Source of the DNA: Lysobacter_K koreensis
GTDB taxonomy: Bacteria > Pseudomonadota > Gammaproteobacteria > Xanthomonadales > Xanthomonadaceae
Length of the DNA stretch: 16,280 nt
Direction of reading: 5' to 3'
Assembly: GCF_042677045.1 (NCBI RefSeq)
Contig: NZ_JBHTIH010000016.1
Span: 1-16,280 of the forward strand
Below, one piece after another: positions 12,835-16,280 of the stretch (position 1 is its first letter; each line of letters starts with the position of its first letter). The translations under genes and the position numbers were made by a program. Under the pieces are notes generated by a model that saw only the letters and a program-made list of their open reading frames with translations, was not told where the DNA came from and did not search any database.

Positions 12835-13359
12835 TTAAGCCGGCTCGGCCTGGGCTTCTTCGGCGACGGTTTCGCCACCACCCTGCTGGTCGGCCACGGC
12901 CTTGACCGCGCGCGCGAACATGCTCGCCGGCTCGGCCAACAGACGGGCCAGCATGGCCAGCGCCTGGTCGCGGGTCGGCAGCGAAGCCAACACGTCGAGG
13001 TCCGAGAGCAGCTTGCCGCCCATCGACACGACCTTCGGCTGCAGCTTGTCGTTGCCCTTCGCGAATTCCTTGATCAGGCGCCCGGCAGCGCCGGGTTCCT
13101 CGGTCGAGAACGCATACAGCAGCGGACCGACGAGCGCGTCCTGGACGCATTCGTATTCGGTACCGGCCACGGCGCGCGACGCCAGGGTGTTCTTGACAAC
13201 GCGCAAGTACACACCGGATTCGCGAGCCTTCTTGCGCATCGCGGTCATCTGGGCGACCGTGGTGCCTGCGTACTCGGCAGCAACCAAGGAGTGGGCCTTC
13301 GAGGCCACGTCCGCCAGTTCGGCGACGACTTCTTGCTTCTGTGACAGATTGAGAGCCAT
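12835..13359 (-). CDS. rplJ: 50S ribosomal protein L10
   Basis: L10 anchors L7/L12 dimers to 23S rRNA at the base of the stalk and, bound to L12, represses its own operon in E. coli. The protein has 174 residues (E. coli 165) from the ATG at 13359 (MALNLSQKQEVVAEL), preceded by a strong GGAGGAG 6 nt upstream. An in-frame ATG at 13431 would add 24 residues unlike L10 and would lie within the structured leader. The N-terminal RNA-binding domain includes VVKNTLASRAV and the Gly/Pro-containing DALVGPLLYAF. The C-terminal helix that binds L12 ends in a Gly/Glu/Ala-rich tail (QQGGGETVAEEAQAEPA). It ends in TAA; the spacer to rplL holds only a 5-bp hairpin (12807-12819). Confidence 0.97.
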   Translation of the reverse strand: MALNLSQKQEVVAELADVASKAHSLVAAEYAGTTVAQMTAMRKKARESGVYLRVVKNTLASRAVAGTEYECVQDALVGPLLYAFSTEEPGAAGRLIKEFAKGNDKLQPKVVSMGGKLLSDLDVLASLPTRDQALAMLARLLAEPASMFARAVKAVADQQGGGETVAEEAQAEPA

Positions 13360-13702
13360 TGCACTCCTCCATATGAACTCCGCTTGCGGCTCCTGCCGCT
13401 TGCGGTCCTGGGCGGTACCTGTCCTTGGCACCGGGGACGCCGGATGGCATCCCGGTGGTGGCCGTTTCTGACTGGCGTGAACCAGATCCGGTTGCCCGGA
13501 AAATCTTCCAGAAGGGCGGCACCATCTACGCAGGCCCGGCCCCGTGACGAGACTGGATTAAGCGCTCCCGCTTCCATCGACGGCGATTCCCTGCCAGTGC
13601 GAGCCTCCATGCCCGTCGCCGATGTGCGCTGACCGCGCCTGCGGTCTTTGACGGCTATCGCATTGGGGTCAACCCCGCGGCGATGCCTTCAAAATTTGTT
13701 GC
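13360..13702 (-). promoter_or_regulatory. Structured rplJ leader (candidate L10 autoregulatory region)
   Basis: This stretch of about 340 nt lies between the post-rplA hairpin and rplJ and has no coding gene. In E. coli the equivalent region holds the L10 promoter and the L10-L12 operator. Visible minus-strand hairpins are: 13641-13646/13631-13636 (GACCGC/GCGGTC); 13496-13500/13487-13491 with a GCAA tetraloop; 13482-13485/13472-13475; and 13440-13455 with one bulged base. Close to the start codon, CCGCTTGCGG occurs twice, at 13380-13389 and 13396-13405. A weak promoter candidate is TTGACC (13672-13667), 17 nt, AAAGAC (13649-13644); its -10 is poor. That this is an L10 operator is inferred from position. 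Confidence 0.45.
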
Positions 13703-13728
13703 CGATGGCGATCGCTAGATCGCCATCG
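13703..13728 (-). terminator. Perfect 11-bp hairpin after rplA (probable terminator or attenuator)
   Basis: CGATGGCGATC (13728-13718) pairs perfectly with GATCGCCATCG (13713-13703) around a TAGC loop. It begins 8 nt past the rplA stop. The downstream minus-strand sequence GGCAACAAATTTTG contains a short T-run starting about 9 nt past the stem, later than in a standard intrinsic terminator. Its position and perfection suggest it ends or attenuates the secE-nusG-rplKA transcript before the rplJ leader. Partial readthrough is likely. Confidence 0.5.
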
Positions 13729-13736
13729 TCGAATGC

Positions 13737-14435
13737 TTACTTGAGGGTCAGAGAGCTCTGGTCCACGGTCACGCCGGGGCCCATGGTCGAGCTGATCGAG
13801 ATCTTCTGCAGGTACTGGCCCTTGGCGGTCGACGGCTTGGCCTTGACCAGGTCGATCAGCAGCGCCTCGAGGTTGCCCTTCAGCGAGGCGTCTTCGAAGC
13901 TGGCCTTGCCGATCGTGCAGTGGATGATGCCGGCCTTGTCGGTGCGGTAACGCACCTGGCCGCCCTTGGCATTCTTGACCGCCTCGGCCGGGTTGGCGGA
14001 GACCGTACCGACCTTCGGGTTCGGCATCAGGCCACGCGGACCGAGCAGCGTGCCGAGCTTGCCGACCACGCGCATCGCATCCGGGGTGGCGATGACGACG
14101 TCGTAGTTGAGGTCGCCGGCCTGCATCTTCTCGGCCAGGTCGTCCATGCCGACCGCCTCGGCGCCCGCGGCCAGGGCCTCGTCGGCCTTGGCGCCGGCCG
14201 GGGCGAACACCGCCACGCGCACGGTCTTGCCGGTGCCGCCGGGCAGCACGGTGGAACCGCGCACCTGCTGGTCGGACTTCTTGGCATCCACGCCCAGGCG
14301 CACGGCCACGTCGACGGACTCGACGAACTTAGCCTTGGTGGCGGTCTTGATGATCTTGATGGCTTCGTCGAACCCGTAGGACTTGCCCGGGACCACGGCG
14401 GCCTTGATTGCTTTCTCGCGCTTGTTCATCGCCAT
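13737..14435 (-). CDS. rplA: 50S ribosomal protein L1
   Basis: L1 forms the mobile L1 stalk of the 50S subunit, which steers deacylated tRNA from the E site; in E. coli it also represses rplKA translation. The protein has 232 residues (E. coli 234). Conserved stretches include KFVESVDVAVRLGVDAKKSDQ, RGSTVLPGGTGK, VVIATPDAMRVVG, LGPRGLMPNPKVGTV and VKNAKGGQVRYRTDK, followed by the TMGPGVTVDQSSL end. The start at 14435 has GGAGG about 10 nt upstream inside the rplK end, and only 3 nt separate it from the rplK stop, so coupling to rplK is strongly suggested. An alternative ATG two codons later is possible. It ends in TAA just before a perfect hairpin. Confidence 0.97.
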   Translation of the reverse strand: MAMNKREKAIKAAVVPGKSYGFDEAIKIIKTATKAKFVESVDVAVRLGVDAKKSDQQVRGSTVLPGGTGKTVRVAVFAPAGAKADEALAAGAEAVGMDDLAEKMQAGDLNYDVVIATPDAMRVVGKLGTLLGPRGLMPNPKVGTVSANPAEAVKNAKGGQVRYRTDKAGIIHCTIGKASFEDASLKGNLEALLIDLVKAKPSTAKGQYLQKISISSTMGPGVTVDQSSLTLK

Positions 14436-14438
14436 GTC

Positions 14439-14867
14439 TTAGCCCTCCACCACGAGACCCATGCTGCGGGCGGAGCCCGCAATCGTACGCACTGCCGCTT
14501 CCAGCTCGGCGGAGGTCAAATCCGCTTCCTTCGCCTTGGCGATGTCTTCGAGCTGCGCGCGCGTGACCTTGCCCACCTTGTCGGTGTTCGGGCGCTTGGA
14601 ACCGGAGGTGATGCCGGCGGCCTTCTTCAGCAGCACCGAAGCCGGCGTGCTCTTGGTGATGAAGGTGAAGGTGCGGTCGGAGTACGCGGTGATGATGACC
14701 GGCGTCGGCAGGCCCGGCTCGAGCTTGGAGGTCGCGGCGTTGAAGGCCTTGCAGAACTCCATGATGTTCAGGCCGCGCTGACCGAGGGCAGGACCCACCG
14801 GCGGCGACGGATTAGCCTGGCCGGCCTTTACCTGCAGCTTGATGTAACCAACTACTTTCTTAGCCAT
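14439..14867 (-). CDS. rplK: 50S ribosomal protein L11
   Basis: L11 binds the GTPase-associated centre of 23S rRNA, supports factor function and is needed for RelA activation. The protein has 142 residues, identical in length to E. coli. The N-terminal domain starts MAKKVVGYIKLQVKAG, followed by the proline-rich thiostrepton-region segment NPSPPVGPALGQRGLNIMEFC. The C-terminal rRNA-binding domain contains GSKRPNTDKVGKVTRAQLEDIA and ends TIAGSARSMGLVVEG. The start at 14867 has a good AGGAG 7 nt upstream. It follows nusG after 102 nt containing an 11-position hairpin and precedes rplA by 3 nt. No anomalies. Confidence 0.98.
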   Translation of the reverse strand: MAKKVVGYIKLQVKAGQANPSPPVGPALGQRGLNIMEFCKAFNAATSKLEPGLPTPVIITAYSDRTFTFITKSTPASVLLKKAAGITSGSKRPNTDKVGKVTRAQLEDIAKAKEADLTSAELEAAVRTIAGSARSMGLVVEG

Positions 14868-14930
14868 TGCTTTGCTCCTGCGAGTACCAGCGCCTGCACG
14901 TCATCGACTGCGGGGCTCCTCGCGTTGTTG

Positions 14931-14955
14931 GCCGGGGCGAACCATTCGTCCCGGC
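14931..14955 (-). promoter_or_regulatory. Hairpin in the nusG-rplK gap (rplK leader)
   Basis: GCCGGGACGAA (14955-14945) pairs with TTCGCCCCGGC (14941-14931) around a TGG loop, 11 positions with one A-C mismatch, 14 nt past the nusG stop. No U-run follows (CCAACAACGCG), so intrinsic termination is unlikely. In E. coli this gap contains the L11 promoter and the L1-binding operator; I see no convincing promoter boxes. An L1-responsive leader element is possible by position but not shown. Confidence 0.4.
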
Positions 14956-14969
14956 GAATACTTTCCGCC

Positions 14970-15554
14970 CTACTTGGCCTTCTCGACCTGGGCGAACTCC
15001 AGCTCGACCGGGGTCGAGCGGCCGAAGATCAGCACTGCGACGCGCAGGCGGCTCTTCTCGTAATTGATTTCCTCGACCACACCGTTGAAGTCGTTAAACG
15101 GGCCGTCGACGACGCGGACCATCTCGCCCGGCTCGAACAGCACCTTGGGCTTGGGCTTCTCGACGCCGTCCTGGACGCGCTGCAGGATCATGTCCGCCTC
15201 GGCATCGCGGATCGGCAACGGACGGTCGGCGGTGCCGCCGATGAAGCCCATGACCTTCGGGGTTTCCTTGATCAGGTGCCAGCTCTCGCTGTCGATGCGC
15301 GGGATGCCGTTCTCGTCGTGGGTGACGATCTGCACGAGCACGTAACCCGGGAAGAATTTGCGCTCGGAGCGGCGCTTCTGGCCGGCGCGCATCTCGACCA
15401 CTTCCTCGGTCGGGACCAGCACTTCGCCGAAGCGATCCTGCATCTCCGCACGCACGATGCGGTCACGCAGCGCCTGGGCCACCGACTTCTCGAAACCCGA
15501 GTAGGCGTGGACCACGTACCAGCGCTTGTTGTCTGACGTCTGCAACTCGGTCAT
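14970..15554 (-). CDS. nusG: Transcription elongation/antitermination factor NusG
   Basis: NusG binds the RNA polymerase clamp and, through its KOW domain, contacts Rho or ribosomal protein S10. The protein has 194 residues (E. coli 181). The NGN domain starts KRWYVVHAYSGFEKSVAQ (residues 10-27) and includes VPTEEVVE, RKFFPGYVLVQ and VMGFIGGT. The KOW domain contains EPGEMVRVVDGPFNDFNGVV and ends TPVELEFAQVEKAK. Relative to E. coli there is a short insertion (about 8 residues, ENGIPRID) before SWHLI. The start at 15554 is 3 nt after the secE stop, with GGAG 9 nt upstream inside the end of secE. It ends in TAG. Nothing suggests an RfaH-type paralogue: it is the housekeeping gene by context. 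Confidence 0.98.
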   Translation of the reverse strand: MTELQTSDNKRWYVVHAYSGFEKSVAQALRDRIVRAEMQDRFGEVLVPTEEVVEMRAGQKRRSERKFFPGYVLVQIVTHDENGIPRIDSESWHLIKETPKVMGFIGGTADRPLPIRDAEADMILQRVQDGVEKPKPKVLFEPGEMVRVVDGPFNDFNGVVEEINYEKSRLRVAVLIFGRSTPVELEFAQVEKAK

Positions 15555-15557
15555 GCC

Positions 15558-15950
15558 TCAGCGCTCCAACACGAACTTGACGGCGGCCTGGATGACCACG
15601 TCGAAACCGGCCAGGATCAGGCTCAGCACCGCCACCGCGATCATCACCACCCAGGTGGTGCGCATCGCTTCCTGGCGGGTCGGCCACACGACCTTGCGCA
15701 GCTCGAAGCGCGACTCGGACAGGAACTCGCGCGTCTGCATGCCTTTCGCGCTGGTGAAGAACACCACCGCACCGGCCAGCAGGCCGCCGACCACGACCAG
15801 CGCGCGCAGCGCCGTCGGCCACTGGGCGAACCAGTAGAACGCGAACACGCCGGCGGCGACCAGCGCCAAGGCCAGCGCGTACTTGGCGATGTCGCCGGCG
15901 GAATTGGCGGCGGAGCTGGATTGTTGGAGCTTGCTGTTCATCCGACTCAT
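15558..15950 (-). CDS. secE: Preprotein translocase subunit SecE
   Basis: SecE clamps SecY in the inner-membrane SecYEG channel. The protein has 130 residues (E. coli 127) and the three-helix gammaproteobacterial form. Hydrophobic segments lie at about residues 22-42 (IAKYALALALVAAGVFAFYW), 47-67 (ALRALVVVGGLLAGAVVFF) and 97-120 (TTWVVMIAVAVLSLILAGF). The essential cytoplasmic amphipathic segment and hinge (ESRFELRKVVWPTRQEAMRTT) precedes the third helix. The start is uncertain: ATG at 15950 (MSRMNS) or three codons later at 15941. Neither has a clear Shine-Dalgarno sequence. It begins 32 nt after tRNA-Trp and is 3 nt from nusG, the usual tuf-trpT-secE-nusG order. Confidence 0.96.
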   Translation of the reverse strand: MSRMNSKLQQSSSAANSAGDIAKYALALALVAAGVFAFYWFAQWPTALRALVVVGGLLAGAVVFFTSAKGMQTREFLSESRFELRKVVWPTRQEAMRTTWVVMIAVAVLSLILAGFDVVIQAAVKFVLER

Positions 15951-15982
15951 CGCGCGGGCGCTTGCACGACCGCGTCATCAGG

Positions 15983-16058
<76 letters not shown>

Positions 16059-16104
16059 ATGCCGTTAAATCGATCCGATTACTCGGTTTCCTCTAAACGG
16101 CGAA

Positions 16105-16129
16105 GGCGGACCAGTAGCACCGGCCCGCC
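16105..16129 (-). terminator. Hairpin between tuf and tRNA-Trp
   Basis: On the minus strand 16129-16119 pairs with 16115-16105 over 11 positions (two of them G-U) around a GCT loop. The downstream sequence is TTCGCCGTTTAG, which has only a weak U-tract. A competing stem, 16126-16132 with 16096-16102 (AACGGCG/CGCCGTT), excludes it, so two alternative folds are possible. It lies 45 nt past the tuf stop and could be a partial terminator or a processing site that frees tRNA-Trp. Confidence 0.4.
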
Positions 16130-16173
16130 GTTCGCGGCTTGCAGCAGTCGCGTGACCGCCGCCGAGGGCGTTG

Positions 16174-16280
16174 TTACTTGAGGATCTTGGCCACCACGCC
16201 GGCGCCGACGGTGCGGCCGCCTTCGCGGATCGCGAAGCGCAGGCCTTCGTCCATCGCCACCGGGTTGATCAGCGTGACCA
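16174..16280 (-). CDS. tuf: Elongation factor Tu, C-terminal part (cut by window edge)
   Basis: The last 35 codons plus the TAA stop (16176-16174) of a second EF-Tu gene are present. The translation covers the end of domain III, with VTLINPVAMDEGLRFAIR, the EGGRTVGAGVVAKI signature and a final LK. It lies directly upstream of tRNA-Trp and secE, the position called tufB in E. coli. Together with the partial tuf at 1-129 it shows two EF-Tu genes in the same orientation about 16 kb apart. The visible parts do not overlap, so identity between the two copies cannot be tested here. Confidence 0.97.
   Translation of the reverse strand, partial: VTLINPVAMDEGLRFAIREGGRTVGAGVVAKILK

Noticed and set aside
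13360..13431. 24-residue N-terminal extension of rplJ
   Set aside because: No ribosome binding site; L10 starts at MALNLSQ after a strong GGAGGAG.
13644..13672. Promoter for rplJ: TTGACC, 17 nt, AAAGAC
   Set aside because: The -35 is good but the -10 lacks the key bases; kept only as a remark within the leader entry, not as its own feature.
13920..15536. 538-codon open frame opposite rplA, rplK and nusG
   Set aside because: It spans three well-supported minus-strand genes and their gaps; composition is typical of an antisense frame.

Overview
The window is a conserved transcription/translation supercluster from a GC-rich gammaproteobacterium. Every gene is on the minus strand. Gene order and protein sequence point to the Xanthomonadales (Lysobacter/Xanthomonas-like): the rif region (secE-nusG-rplKAJL-rpoBC) is joined directly to the str region (rpsL-rpsG-fusA-tuf), a tuf-tRNA-Trp-secE arrangement lies upstream, and RpoB is about 50 residues longer than in E. 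coli. The genus is an inference from these features; no 16S or database search was possible.

In the direction of transcription (right to left): the 3' end of one tuf gene (16174-16280), tRNA-Trp(CCA) (15983-16058), secE, nusG, rplK, rplA, a 377-nt leader region, rplJ, rplL, a 285-nt structured gap, rpoB, a 98-nt gap with a perfect hairpin, rpoC, then a 299-nt boundary with a probable intrinsic terminator and a near-consensus sigma70 promoter (TTGACG-N18-TATACT). After that come rpsL, rpsG, a 149-nt gap with four consecutive hairpins, fusA (GTG start) and the 5' end of a second tuf gene (1-129).

Functionally, the genes encode the two largest RNA polymerase subunits, the elongation factor NusG, a translocon subunit (SecE), the ribosomal stalk and GTPase-centre proteins (L11, L1, L10, L7/L12), the decoding-centre proteins S12 and S7, and the elongation factors EF-G and EF-Tu. 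Coding content is orthodox and intact; I see no mobile gene, CRISPR array, phage gene or novel protein system. What is less ordinary is in the intergenic RNA. The rpsL-rpsG gap is only 12 nt, too short for an E. coli-type S7 operator, while the rpsG-fusA gap carries a hairpin array. A long imperfect inverted repeat sits between rplL and rpoB, where E. coli has an attenuator and RNase III site. An 11-bp perfect hairpin lies just after rplA, ahead of a structured rplJ leader. The two tuf genes form direct repeats flanking about 16 kb of essential genes.

Several apparent ORFs begin too far upstream. I placed starts by family alignment and ribosome binding sites: rpoC at 7834, rpsL at 3317, rplJ at 13359 and fusA at the GTG at 2313.
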